Assembly: GCA_036971615.1 (NCBI GenBank)
Contig: JAYKKR010000007.1
Span: forward strand, 1,736,001 to 1,800,000
From: Amyloporia xantha
Taxonomy: Eukaryota > Basidiomycota > Agaricomycetes > Polyporales > Adustoporiaceae
DNA length: 64,000 nucleotides
Direction: 5' to 3'
Shown: positions 1-11,344 of the stretch, piece by piece
How positions within the stretch are numbered: position 1 is the first letter of the stretch
How the letters are laid out: every line of letters starts with the position of its first letter
Notes under the pieces: generated by a model
The model's input: only the letters and a program-made list of their open reading frames with translations
The model's database searches: none
Told to the model about the DNA's origin: nothing
Translations under genes and position numbers: made by a program

Positions 1-387
1 CTGTGAGTCTTTGCCCCGTCTCGCTCCTTCCAATTTAGTTCGCACCTGTCACTCCTGTCAAATCTCGACACCACCCCTTTTTGTCCTCCGATTCGCCCTC
101 CCCTGTCGTCCCTCATAAGTACTCGGCCCCCTGCCAGCTCCGCTCCATTGCCGTCGCGCGTTCGAATTCGCTGACTTTGGCCTTTCCTCCTAGCAGCGAA
201 GACGGAAAGTCTGCAGGGATCGACTCCTTGTCTCCTGACGTCCACGTCCTCGACTACTTGTCTGTTTCGGCCTCTCCCCCCTTCCTGTCAGTCGCTCCTA
301 TTTCTTTTCTCTCTCCGCCCATTGTACTCATCCCACTCCGCCTCCAGCCACACTCAAGAGCAGGAGATCGACTACGCCTCGCGCCGC

Positions 388-2329
388 ATGTCAAGTTCGG
401 CTACCTCTGACAGTAGCCTACAGTCATCCCGCCCAGAGAAGCACACCCTCTCGCCGTCGAACTCGCCTCTCCCAAAGAGGTCCCGCCCCGCCGTCGCGCT
501 CGACCCCAGCGCCTGGTCCCACCCGAACACGCCCTCCCCGCAGCCCCCGGCAGATCACGAGGACAGGTCAGACGTTGACAGCACCCGCGTCCAGCTGCCA
601 TCAATCGCATCCACCTTCCAGGATCGACACGAGCTTCGTCGCGCGTCTCTCCCCGCCCTCTCCTCCGACAGCCCCGCCAGCCGCCTCCGCCTCCCTTACC
701 CCAACCACCGCACGTCCCTCTCCTCCTCCGGCCTCGCCTCCTACCAGTTCCCCTCCACCGACGCCCTTGCCGACGACAAGCTCACCACCCGTGCCCGCAT
801 CGCCGCAGACGCCTCCCTCGGTCTCTACAACGCGTCCGTCGGAGATTTCGCGTCCCTCTCCAGCACCAGTCCGTCCTCTTTCGGCTTCTCGTCCCTCTCC
901 AGTGACTACTCTCGCTCCTCCGGCCTCTCCTCCGCGTTCTCCGACTCCGACTCCTGGGGAGCGCCTGGCATCGTCCGCCCCTCCTCCACCCCGAGCCACC
1001 TCGCCGGAGCGCCCACTGGCACGCTCAGGTACGACGACAGTCTGCGCCATTCGTCCCTAGGGGGACCCGTGTCACAGCAGCAGCTCTTCAACGGCGTTTC
1101 CCGCATTTCAGGCCATCACCACAGCCCAGACAGATCGCAGCACACGTCAAAATAACGGACCTGCTCCAGGTAGCATTAAGACCGAAGGCGAGCAGTGGAC
1201 CTTTCCCAGCAACGACTTTTCCATGAACCCGCCGTCTGGCGCGCCCTCGTATCCCTCGACGCCCTCGACCTCGGCTGCTGGCATGCCCTCCTCTGCCTCC
1301 GCTCCCTCCATTTCGGTTACGTCCTCGCCCACGCGCTCGCCTCAGACTCCCGCCTCGGCGTCCTCGAGCCTCGTCGAGCGCCCGCCGCGCAAGCGGGGAA
1401 AACTGCCCAAACCGGTCACCGATTTTCTCAAGGACTGGCTGCACAGGCACTCGGACCACCCATACCCGAGCGAGGAGGAGAAAAAGCAGCTCTGCCACGC
1501 CACGGGCCTGAGCATGTCCCAGGTGTCCAATTGGATGATCAACGTCAGTCGCGTTTTTTCACTCTCTTCGTGTTTCGTTTTTTTTCGTGCTTCCATAACT
1601 GCCTGTCGCTGACGCCACGATGTGATCCTTTTCTATTTGTCACAGGCACGGCGGCGTATTCTCGCGCCTGCACACCGCGCCGCGGCCGGACCTACGACGA
1701 CCACTCCGTTCTCGTCCCGCGGGCCCGTGCCCAGCGCGTCCAACGTGCTCGACAGCGGCCGCCGCGCGTCCATGCCGACCGACAGCCTGCAGCTGTACTA
1801 CCCCATGTCCCTCCAGTCCATCGGCGACACGCATATACCGTCCTCGACGCGACATATGGTCAGCATGACGCGCAGCCTCAGCTCCAGCCACGCCACCGCG
1901 GGCAGCCTCTCCGGCGGGACACCACGGCCACGGCCACTCGCCGTACGCCCTCGACAGCGCGTACTCGCACAGCCGCCTCAACTACGGCGGGGGCAGCGCG
2001 ACGCTGCACCCGCACGCGCAATCACATGGCGGCGGCGGGATGGGCGGGCACGGGTCCTCGGGATACATGGGCATGTCCATGGGCGCGCAGGGGCTGCCGA
2101 ACTCTTCCTCGTCCTCGTCGTTCCTCGGCTCGCAGCCGCCGCCGCACCAGGCGGGGATGTACGCTCACGGGGGCACAGCTCGCACGCGGGCGGGTACGCG
2201 CAGAGCCCGCAGCACGGCGCGCGCATGCTCACGCCGCAGGACGATGCGCAGCCGCAGGCGCGGTATACGTTCCCCGACACGCAGTCCGTGTCGCCCCAGC
2301 CCGGGTCGGGATACGCGACGCCGCAGTGA
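388..2329 (+). CDS. TALE/KN-type homeodomain transcription factor
   Basis: Nuclear DNA-binding regulator. The homeodomain is encoded at about 1400-1670: a basic stretch (PPRKRGKLPK), the helix 1 region with DWLHRHSDHPYPSEEEK, then QVSNWMINARRR. The PYP triplet marks the three-residue TALE loop. An intron at 1544-1645 splits WMIN from ARRR, with donor GTCAGT and acceptor CACAG. The first in-frame ATG is at 388; the frame is open upstream to about 322 without an ATG, so an upstream exon is possible. The N-terminus is Ser/Pro-rich. The junction between the first coding block (frame open to 1155) and the homeodomain block (open from about 1110) is unresolved: an intron at 1029-1209 fits, but coding-like sequence lies inside it. 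The 3' exon contains two compensating frame changes near 1919 and 2175. The C-terminal tail is Gly/Ser/His/Gln-rich and ends in YATPQ. Homeobox identity is secure, the exact model is not. Confidence 0.85.
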
Positions 2330-5300
2330 CGGCTGATGCGCCGCGTCATGCCTAGCGTGGGCGCGCCGGGATAGACGCGCCCGATGCGATGCGATGGCGC
2401 GCCGTGCGGACCCTGCAGGCTGATGCCGTCACGCGGCGTGCCCCCGCGCGCACGCCGAATATAGCAAAAGACGTAATGATTTCTCCGTCCCTATCGCACC
2501 TCCCTCCATTCCTTCCATGGACTGGCCTGTTCCGCATTCCGCACCGCGCCCGCAGTTTAGTAGACTACCAGACACGTACATCCGCTTAATCACCCCCCTC
2601 CTCTGCTCCCCTGCATCGTCACCTCTCACGCTCTCTCTCAAGCTTCGGGCTGGAGCTCCAGGCGTGCGTGCGTGCGCCCTGCTCTGGCGACGCATGTACC
2701 TTTCCCTGTGTTTCCACGCCCCCGGCTTATTTTTGGCCGGTTCAAGCTCATCTTGGTACTTTCCTTCTTATCTCGCTTGGCCCCGCGCGTCTGTCCCTGT
2801 ACACCGCTGCTTTCCGATATTTAAGCCTCATCGTGCCCCACTGTCTCGTTTTCGCCGTTCTTGGTCGTCTCTCGTGTGTTGTTGTTCCTTGCATCAGGCG
2901 GGGCTCTCCCGGCCCAAGCCTAAGGACTGTCTCTCTCCATCTCCGTGCCTCGCCTCGCCTCGCCTCGTCTCTGGTCTTCATTCTGTATGTAACGTAACGT
3001 AACGTAACGTATTGTATACCACTATAGTTAGGCTCGCCGCCCTTACGCGGCGCTTGTCCAATATATACACAAGAAGAATGCATCGTGTAATGCTGCCCTT
3101 ATCATTTGCTCGTCTGATCATTGATTCGCATTCACGGTCGCCCATCTCGCTATTCGTGGCAGTCGGAGGCCCGCTCGCGACCAGGAACGTGCATTGTATT
3201 TCCGGGAGCTGTTGTGATTACTCGAGGTAAGGTAAGGATCCGACGCACAGGGTCGTCTGCCAGGGCAACGGAGCCGTACGGTATGCGCAATAAATCGGGG
3301 TGATGCAACGCTTCTCTCATGCGCTCGCATGACACGCAAAGAAGCAGCGGATGCGCTGCGCTTCCCTTCCCTTCCTTGCCTCTACAGCCCCCGCGCCAGC
3401 TTCTATTCGCGACGACAAGCTTCGCGGCGTTCTCATGGCCCCCCCACCTCCATGCACGGTAGCCCAGAATCCCGGACGCCACATCGGGCGAGCCCAGGGG
3501 CGCCCGAGGCCGCGCGAGATAACTTACCTGTGAAATCCGCGCAGCGCGTACCGTGTCGCACGCAGGTCACCGGTGCGGCTGGACTGGGATAGTGCGCTGC
3601 AGGTTTCGACGCCATTTGCAAAATGGGGCTCGGCCGCGTGATCCCAGTCTGAGGTGCGTGAGACTGAGAGGTGCGCGCGCGGCCCACCCACCCCGTTCAC
3701 AGCGGACGATTAGCCTGTAGCGTGATTCGTCTCGAGTTTGAGTTTGATAAGGTATCGCAGTGCGTGCTGAGAGGAGCCAATATCGGCGTGCGATGCGGAA
3801 CGGAGGAGCGACGCGCACCGTTGCGTGTGTTCATATACTTTCAAGCTCTTTGCACGTCCTTCTTGGCCTACGTAGACGGGTGCCAATCAGCCTCGTCGAC
3901 ACGCAATCTAAACTCGAGGCCAGAGAAGCCCCGCAAATGCCATTCCTTTTGTCAGTTTCTGCCAGTTGTCGACGTCGACTCCCCAGATCGATATCGCGAT
4001 TGGCAAATCATCCACCGCGGAGGATTAGTCAACGGCGATTTGGGGGCCAGCACGGCCTGGGTGCCAACAACAGGACGAAACGGCCAAGTCATCACTCCGC
4101 AGAGCGCGCACACACGCATATTTGTAAAAGAGACCCGAATTCTTGCAAACCTTGCAGGACTTTGATTGCACCGACTTGCGGGAACGGTACCCCGGTGACT
4201 CGTGTCACGCGTGACGCCATCCTCGGTACAAACAAGGCAGCTGTGACACTCACTCGGTTCCGGGAGAAATCGCGGGAAGTAAGAGAAGTTGATCACAGGT
4301 CAAGCGTGGTCAGTTCGTTCAACTTTGTTGAGCCCGCGCGAAATCGCAAACTCCAGCGTATACAGTATTCGCTCAGCGGCAACTCTCTGCAGGTGCAAGA
4401 ATAGACCGGTGAAACAGACCGAGCTACTCGGGTTAAGATAGATAACAATGGAGAGTGGCGCGACACGTTCCAGAGCGACCATGGGAACATTTCAAAGGTT
4501 GACGACGAAGGAAGCCCAGCCACAACGCGAATCATACCTGTGGACCACATCGGATGGTCAGAAAAGGGTAGAATGCACTATTTCCCATTGATCACTTCCC
4601 GACTGAATAGTTGGCTGAATGCAAGGTCGGCGGCTATCAGCAAACACCGTCGCACCATTGATGGTGGCACATTTGCCGCCTTGCAGACCTCCGTCGGCAG
4701 TCCTTGGACTCCTTGATCTTTGTTTTTTCGGTGCTGCATGATTCTTGTGAAGCACAGCCTGCAGATAATAATAATAGACTCGACATGAAATAGGCCGTTG
4801 GCGACCTGCTTACCGGCATCCCAACACCGAATCACGAGTCAGCTGCTGTACCAGTACGTGGGCCAAGGCGAGCGGGTTTCCGTCCGGCTTGCTTATATTC
4901 GAGCCGAACGTCCCGTCTCAGAGACAATCTGCGCATAGTCTACAGGGTATACGTATCCTCACGGACAGGATTGCCTCCCGATGGTCCGGCCACTACGGGG
5001 ACCAGAATTCCTCGACTCCCCCTCCATCAAACACAGCTCCGTATCTGACTATGAAGGATCTCATTTACTCGACAAGAGAGATCCCATCAAATGCTTGATC
5101 ACGGTGTGCCACTGTGCCTGCACGATACGCATCGACAATCTGGCTCGCAGGCGCATAGCCGCGCCCTCCTCGTTCGGCACTCCTCGGCTGGTGAGACGAG
5201 TCAGACCGCTAGCATCCAGCTTCTGCCTCGTGTTCGTTGCTAGCACCACAGCATGATGATGGCGAAGGAAGGGCAGTGAGAGCCACCGGCCCACAGTGCA

Positions 5301-6436
5301 GATTCTGCGTGAACGTAAGATGCCGGTAGGCAGTTGGGATGTCACTGACAGACAGAAAACATTCAATATGTCAGCACGAAATTTACCGGAGGCCATCGAC
5401 GAAGCGCCGATCCCTCCGAGACGACAGCTCACCTGTGCGCAGAGGAACCTCGAACGTGTCCCCTCCATCACGGGCATCTACTCATGATAGAGCGAATAGA
5501 GTAAAGCGCACCGATGACGCGCATCAGAGATGGGATCATCTTATAGTGTGCCTGGGCAGCCGCATCGCTGGAAATTTGCACCAGCTTCGTGAAAGCGCAA
5601 CTGAAAACAAAGTAGGTTCATCAAGTGCAGGCAATGTATCTGAGTCAGCTGTGCGGAGGCGCCAATTTTCGTTGCAAGGCGCACCGAGTTGGAGATAATA
5701 TATTGACCCTGTGTTGGCAGTGGTGCATGAAACAAGGTCCTCCAGTGGGCCTCTTCATTCTGGATCGAATTTGAGTGAACGGCACAGTATCCAGACGAAT
5801 CAGCTTTCCAGACTTGAGGTATTGGTCGCTCACGAGAACCGTACCTTTGCCGCGCGGTCTTTGAGTCAGACCGTCTGACCGCCCCGATTTGCATATCTCA
5901 GAAGCACAGCTGGTGAGATTGCGGAGCATATGGGGTTACGGAGTCAAATGGCTAGAAATTTCAATATTCGAGCATCAGACTTACCGCTGATCGGATGGCT
6001 CTCGACAGAGACATCCCAGCACCGTGACAATGAGGTAGGACAACTGCGAGAATGTAAGACTGAACCGCGAGGGTCTTCACGTGCAATTGGAAAATGTTGG
6101 TCATAACGAAGTTCTGTCGCTGCACTGAGTACTCGTTTGCACTCGTCTGCGGCCGATTTATGGCGGTTTTAGAGATGGTCAGCTCGGACATTTACACAGT
6201 GCATGCTACTTCGGAAGTCGGACTGACGTATCGCGGGGTGAAGACTTACATATGCCTGGTGTTTTATCCCTTTCAGCATTTAGGAATAATCTGCTTCTGT
6301 CAACCAAACTGTGATGAGCCAGCACGAAGTTTAATCAATAATATACGAGAGTAACGTTCGCTCAAGAGTCGCAATCAAATACGTGTAGTGTATGCATGGT
6401 CGAATTTGACGGAAGCGCCCGACGCCGATTAAGCGA
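2330..6436. other. gene-poor interval downstream of the homeobox gene
   Basis: About 4.1 kb without a recognisable gene. The first part is probably 3' UTR. Several minus-strand open stretches occur between 3950 and 6191. One starts with a true ATG at 6191, and 5929-5645 reads coding-like, but I could not join them into a convincing gene or match a family. Short simple repeats lie at 2946-2967 and 2989-3010. Confidence 0.5.
2946..3010. repeat. two pentamer microsatellites
   Basis: A CGCCT pentamer repeats about four times at 2946-2967, and AACGT repeats four times at 2991-3010, in the 3' flank of the homeobox gene. No function is apparent. Confidence 0.8.
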
Positions 6437-6444
6437 GGGCGAGT

Positions 6445-6941
6445 AGGACCCCGGCGAACCCCCCAGGAGCTTTGATCCCGAAAAAGCCATTTTCGGACCT
6501 GGTGAACATGCCCTTTTCGGACCAAAAAAATCAAACCTCGCGCGAAGGAGGCCAAATTCGGTCCAAAATGGGATCGGACCTACATCAAATATTCAACCGG
6601 GCTCCATAATCTCCATATTGGCCCGAGCGACTGCCTAATATGTGCAGGTGCCGCGGCGTCGCCTAGATAGTAGAGGCGTCTGGTAGCAACATGGTCTGAG
6701 TACTCACGCCTGATTGGAAATTTTTGGGGACTACAGTACCGGACAGGCCCCAAATCAGGTGGTCCTTTCGGACTTTGGAGATCGGACATAGCGCTGAGAG
6801 GTGCATTTTCGGACCACTTTGGATTGGACTTGTCGGCCCATGGACCCCCATTTTCGGACTTTTGGATCAAACATTTTGGGTCTGGGACCCACATTTTCGG
6901 ACTTTAGGGATCAAAGCTCTGTGGGGGTTCGCCGGGGTCCT
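6445..6941. mobile_element. 497 bp non-autonomous hAT-like MITE
   Basis: The ends are inverted repeats. The left end begins AGGACCCCGGCGAACCCC and the right end finishes with its reverse complement; the match continues through AGCTTTGATCCC, giving a TIR of about 35 bp with small differences. Both sides are flanked by the identical 8-mer GGGCGAGT (6437-6444 and 6942-6949), a perfect 8 bp target-site duplication as made by hAT transposases. The interior has no ORF of note but repeats TTTTCGGAC or close variants at least six times in both end regions, like the subterminal repeats bound by hAT transposases. The element ends 189 bp before the methyltransferase start codon. Superfamily assignment is inferred from duplication length and structure; no transposase is encoded. 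Confidence 0.85.
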
Positions 6942-6944
6942 GGG

Positions 6945-6991
6945 CGAGTCAGTTGCAAGTCAGAGGCAAGTCAGTTGCGAGTCAGTTGCAA
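6945..6991. repeat. short tandem repeat at the MITE target
   Basis: Four imperfect copies of an 11-12 bp unit, GAGTCAGTTGCAA and variants, directly follow the MITE. Its right target duplication overlaps the first copy. No gene function is seen. Confidence 0.7.
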
Positions 6992-7130
6992 CCCTGTGAC
7001 AAGCATAGAAATAGCATGGCTCTAGCTGATCAGTGATATGTCTTGTGTGTCTGCTCGCATCGTCACATCTAACCCTGGGATCGCTTCTATCGTGAAATCC
7101 TTTGCTCGTTAGACGAAGCGGTGACACAAG

Positions 7131-8144
7131 ATGACATCGGAAGTGAACGCGGTCTCGACAGACACCTGGTCGGCTTCGACATACAACAAGACAGCTCCAT
7201 TCGTGTATTCCAAGGCATTCACTTCGGCGGTCCTATCTTTGCTCGATGCGAAACCTGGAGAGAAGATATTGGACGTCGGGTGTGGAAGTGGAGAGGTAAC
7301 GGCGCAGATTCGAGAGCTGGTCGGCGACACAGGCCTCGTGGTCGGTATGGATAGTAGCCAGAGCATGGTCAGAACGTCCCGATAGAACCTCGGATTTGGC
7401 CTTGCGCTGACTGCGGGTGGAACGACCAGATTGAACGGTGCAAAGCCAGCGGTCTTGAACACGTCTTCGTTGCGGACGCACAGGATTTCGTGGTTCCGCG
7501 CGATTGGAACGACGACTTGCGTGGTGGATTTGATGCAGTATTCTCAAATGCTGCACTGCACTGGTGCAAGCGTAATCCGAAGGGTGTCATGGAGAGTGTA
7601 AAACGCGTCTTGAAGCCGGGCGGGCGCTTTGTTGTCGAGATGGGCGGTCTCATGAATTGTGTCGGTGAGAGGCCAAGCACATACGGTTATGGTCTGAATT
7701 TATTGGCTGATGCATATGGTTGCGCCTTAGGCGTACGGTCATGCCTGCATCATGTTCTCCGCACGAGGGGATACGACCCTGTCGAGATGGATCCATGGTA
7801 TTTTCCTTCGACTGACGACTATCAATCGGTACGTCTCAACAAATTACCGTGTCCGATGTTGTTCCTTCGTTGAGATGGTCTTCCATCTTCAGTTGCTAGA
7901 ATCCGCGGGCTTCCAGGTGCAGTATATATCTCTCAACCCACGAGTAACGCCTCTCACCGGCCAATTGACCGATTGGCTTCGTCTTTTCTGCCGCCCACAT
8001 TTCTTGCGAGGAACCGGAGACGAGGAGGCTGAGGAAATTATGTCCGCTGTTCAGGATATTTGCAAGGTCGACTGTATGGACTCGCAGGGAAGATGGACCA
8101 TGATGTACACGCGCTTGCGAGTCGTAGCGGTTCTTTTGCCCTGA
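7131..8144 (+). CDS. class I SAM-dependent methyltransferase, trans-aconitate-methyltransferase-like
   Basis: Three exons (7131-7367, 7430-7828, 7893-8144) joined by 62 and 64 bp GT-AG introns give 295 residues. SAM motif I is ILDVGCGSGE (residues 46-55), followed by the acidic ribose-binding region GMDSSQSM. Exon 2 holds FDAVFSNAALHW and RVLKPGGRFVVEMGG, which are motifs II and III of the methyltransferase 11/25 group; SNAALHW is typical of trans-aconitate 2-methyltransferase relatives. The protein is probably cytosolic with a small-molecule acceptor; the actual substrate cannot be read from sequence. Start at 7131 is the first ATG, and the sequence before it is stop-rich. It lies upstream of ureG on the same strand, with the hAT-like MITE in its promoter-proximal region. 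Confidence 0.85.
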
Positions 8145-8339
8145 AAATGCACTTTCTTGTATAATACTTCGCCTCCATAGAAGACTGGTAGCATCACAAG
8201 GAGTGTTTAGTCTTTCAGCAGCCTCACTTGTGTCAAGATCTAATCTAGTCTAAGTCTGTCACAAGATTAGATTAGATGCGCTTCTCTGAGCACCGCTGAT
8301 CGATCAGGCGTTCACCTCTCCGTCATCCAATTGCTCAGG

Positions 8340-9472
8340 ATGAAGAACGAGACGGTACAGTTTATCAACAACCTCTCTACTTCGGTCTCCAGTCATCCAC
8401 CCCATACCCACTCTCATGAACAAGGCGGATTGTCGCATTCTCATGATGTCGGTGAACATGGTCATACCCACGAACACCTAGACGATCCCGGTACGCTCGA
8501 TGTCGCATGCAGTGTAGATTGGGCACCAGTCTGATGTAATTTGAAGGCAAATATGCTGAACGTGATATGCCTAACTATGGCTTGAGGAACTTTGAGGAAC
8601 GAGGATTCACGATTGGCATTGGCGGGTAAGTCACTTTTTCAAACATTCTCCAATGCGACATGATCATGACACTTCTCTTAGACCTGTCGGGTCAGGTAAG
8701 ACAGCCTTGACTCTCGCACTGTGCATGCGTCTGCGTCATTTATATAATATCGGTATGCAGCTTCTATACTCTCACGGCCGTTTCTGCTCGGGGCGGTTCT
8801 CACACGATGAGCTCGTTTTAGCCACTGTCACGAACGACATCTTCACTCGTGAGGACCAGGAGTTCTTGATCAAAAATAAAGCTTTGCCTCCGTCCAGGAT
8901 CCTCGCGATCGAAACAGGTGGCTGCCCGCATGCTGCCATTCGAGAGGACATCAGCGCCAATATGGGCGCACTGGAGACCTTGCAGGCCAAATACGGCTGT
9001 CAGATGCTGTTCGTCGAGAGCGGCGGAGACAATCTCGCTGCAAACTACTCGCGAGAGCTTGCTGATTACATCATTTATGTGATTGATGTCTCAGTGAGTG
9101 CTGTCTGTATGGCTACCGCCTTTCTCTAATGTTTGCAACGTCAGGGTGGAGACAAGATTCCACGAAAGGGTGGGCCAGGCATTTCGCAATCCGATCTCCT
9201 GGTGATTAACAAGGTATCGTGCCTTACATGCCATATTGTCTCCTCAGCCTATCCTGAGTACTTGTGTTCCGACTCAGATCGATCTGGCGCCTTTCGTCAA
9301 CGCGTCGTTGGAAGTCATGGACCGTGATTCGAAGTTAATGCGAGGAGATGGACCGACGGTTTTTACTAGCATCAAGGAGGGAAAGGGTGTCGACGACGTT
9401 GTCGACCTCATTCTGGCTGCGTGGAGGGCGGCAGGCAGCCCCGGAACACCTGGTCCAGTCACTGACGAGTGA
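8340..9472 (+). CDS. ureG: urease accessory GTPase UreG (unit A, intact)
   Basis: SIMIBI-class GTPase that delivers nickel to apo-urease together with UreD/UreF. Six exons (8340-8490, 8547-8625, 8682-8752, 8822-9093, 9145-9213, 9278-9472) sum to 837 nt, 278 residues, with all introns 51-69 bp. The N-terminus (about residues 18-50) is rich in His, the nickel-binding extension of eukaryotic UreG. The P-loop is GPVGSGKT (residues 77-84). [12 protein letters not shown] and the metal-binding CPH (135-137) within [14 protein letters not shown] are intact, as are the ESGGDN region and NKIDLAPF. It is tail-to-tail with the EH gene 200 bp away. This is the only intact copy of three, so it is presumably the functional gene. 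No urease structural gene is in the window. Confidence 0.95.
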
Positions 9473-9671
9473 ATGATCTGACGGTGGCATCACATAAGAG
9501 CAAAAGCCAATGCATGTTGTAACAGTACGGGGTGGGCCATACTACGTAGGCTCAAGTAGCCTCTCGCAATTTAGCTACTAGGTCCTCCCCTCGAGCACGT
9601 CGACAGAGCGAACGAGATAACACATGCAGAAAGATCAAATATGCCTACATCAAACTCGCACGAGCATGACC

Positions 9672-11344
9672 CTACGAGCGTGCTCCCGCACTCTCTATAT
9701 CCCCCGTGTAGCCATGTTTGCCCGGGACGACGCCGAATGCAGGACCTCCCTTGCCAAACATCTTCCGGAGGTCTCCTGCAAGGTACTCAGGCTTTTCAAA
9801 CGCACCAAAGTGCCCTCCTCCATCGTGTTCAGACTCGAATACGACATTGCCAAGTGTGCGTGACCATCTATCCAGTGCTCAAATGAGACTCTAGTCTCTT
9901 GTGGTAGACATGCAGAACCAGACTCACGATTTGGGTACGAGCACAAGATCTTTTGGGAAGAATGAGAGTCCGAGAGGAATGGAGCTGTAAGTGACATGCT
10001 GGAAGGGTGCCGGGTCGTTTGCCGCCACCTCATAGTAGATTCGGACTGAGGCAGCTGGCCCAGCGCGGGAGAACCAGAAAATCGAAATCCAAGTGAGGAC
10101 TGAGAACAGTCATAAGTGATGAGTCCAGCATCAATCAGTTTCTTAATCCCTGTGGACGATCCACACATAGCAAGGCGCACCTTCGTCGTCCTCCCAGCGG
10201 TAGCTGTCTGTCCAGTTCACCAGCTTCTCGTATATCCAGGCCAGCAAACCTACAGGCGAGTCTGCAAGGCTGTAGCCGAGAGTCTGCGGCTGAGTAGACT
10301 GCTCTGCAAAATAGCCGCTGCCTTTCTGACGGAACGATGCACCACGGGCAAAACCGGCGCGTTCTGTGGCGGTATAAGGTGTAATCAGGTGGGCCAGAAA
10401 GCGTAAGGGAAATGACTTGAAGCTCGGCGGCCCGGCGCTGTGCACAGAGAATAAAACTTCAGTGTGAGTTCGCGAGAATGAGCACGCTACACATACATTG
10501 GCGTATTAGTATGCCACGCTTTGACCGTCTTCCCTCCGTATGTCCCTGCCATTAGCTTGGTATTCTATAACGAGAAGATGAGGATTAGGTGCACTAAGAT
10601 TTGTAAGATACTGACGTAGAAACCCTGATCGCCTACTTGAGTAGCTGAAGACAAGAAACGTGTTCATCGCCTCAGGCGTAACTCATAGGGGAGAATATGT
10701 GCCGACAGACCATATTCTTTATAACCGAGAGCGAGCATTAGCTTGTTTCCAACCTGCGAAGAAAGCCTATGAATCTGCGTGGTATTGCAGATATCAAGAG
10801 TACATACCTCGGCAAATTGTGGACCAGCAAACCCCTTCTTTTTGGGAGCTTCAGAGAATCCAAACCCCGGAAGACTCAGAGCCACGACATGGAAGCTCGG
10901 GTGGTCAGACGATGCGGCAGTAAGGATGGGCAACATCTTTCGCACTTCCAGAAAGTGACCGGGCCCTGTCGGAGACCGCGTCAGGTGTTGCATACCACCT
11001 TGACCATGCTATGACTTACATCCATGAACAAACAGAAGTGGAATGGCGTTGTCCACTGCGCTTTTTTGATGGATGTAGTGAATGTTGAGAGTCCCGAATC
11101 CGTCCACGTCGATGTCCCTCGTGAACTGAGGTATCTCGTTGATCTCCGCCTCTACCTTCCGCCACTCAAATCCGACCTTCCAGCGTGCTGCTAAACGACG
11201 AATGTCGGCGAGTGGTGCACCATAGTCCCAGCCTGCCTCGTCGAGCTCGTCAGGGAGGCGGACAAGGTTGAGCTTCTTGTGCAGAAGCTCTATATCAGCA
11301 TCGGACACAGACACTTTGAAGGACTGTTCGGTAGATTCTGACAT
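9672..11344 (-). CDS. microsomal-type epoxide hydrolase, copy A (intact)
   Basis: An alpha/beta-hydrolase with an EHN N-terminal domain that hydrolyses epoxides to diols through an Asp ester intermediate. Eight exons (11344-11020, 10965-10808, 10753-10711, 10644-10616, 10564-10497, 10437-10181, 10099-9928, 9867-9672) sum to 1,248 nt, 415 residues, all in frame. The oxyanion motif HGWP is at 107-110, split by an intron. The nucleophile is Asp181 in VGDQG, where the family norm is GGDWG. The catalytic His370 lies in EHDGGGHF. The cap region includes [11 protein letters not shown]. There is no obvious signal peptide; membrane association is known for the family but not evident here. It belongs to unit A of the triplication and converges on ureG. 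The substrate is unknown, and the Trp-to-Gln change beside the nucleophile may alter activity. Confidence 0.9.

Noticed and set aside
601..1050. Minus-strand Gly/Glu-rich frame
   Set aside because: Antisense of the Ser/Pro-rich homeobox N-terminus, with composition-driven openness.
388..2329. Mating-type HD locus
   Set aside because: Only one homeodomain gene is present, of TALE/KN type, without a divergent HD partner or a mitochondrial intermediate peptidase neighbour.
1195..2355. 386-codon open frame over the homeobox gene
   Set aside because: It overlaps the homeodomain coding frame, starts without ATG and gives an Arg/Ala-rich product from GC-rich DNA. It is a shadow frame.
5061..5477. 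Minus-strand 138-codon frame
   Set aside because: No motif, no consistent splice partners and composition similar to surrounding non-coding DNA.
10143..10445. Separate small gene
   Set aside because: It is exon 6 of epoxide hydrolase A; the phase at both ends matches the eight-exon model.
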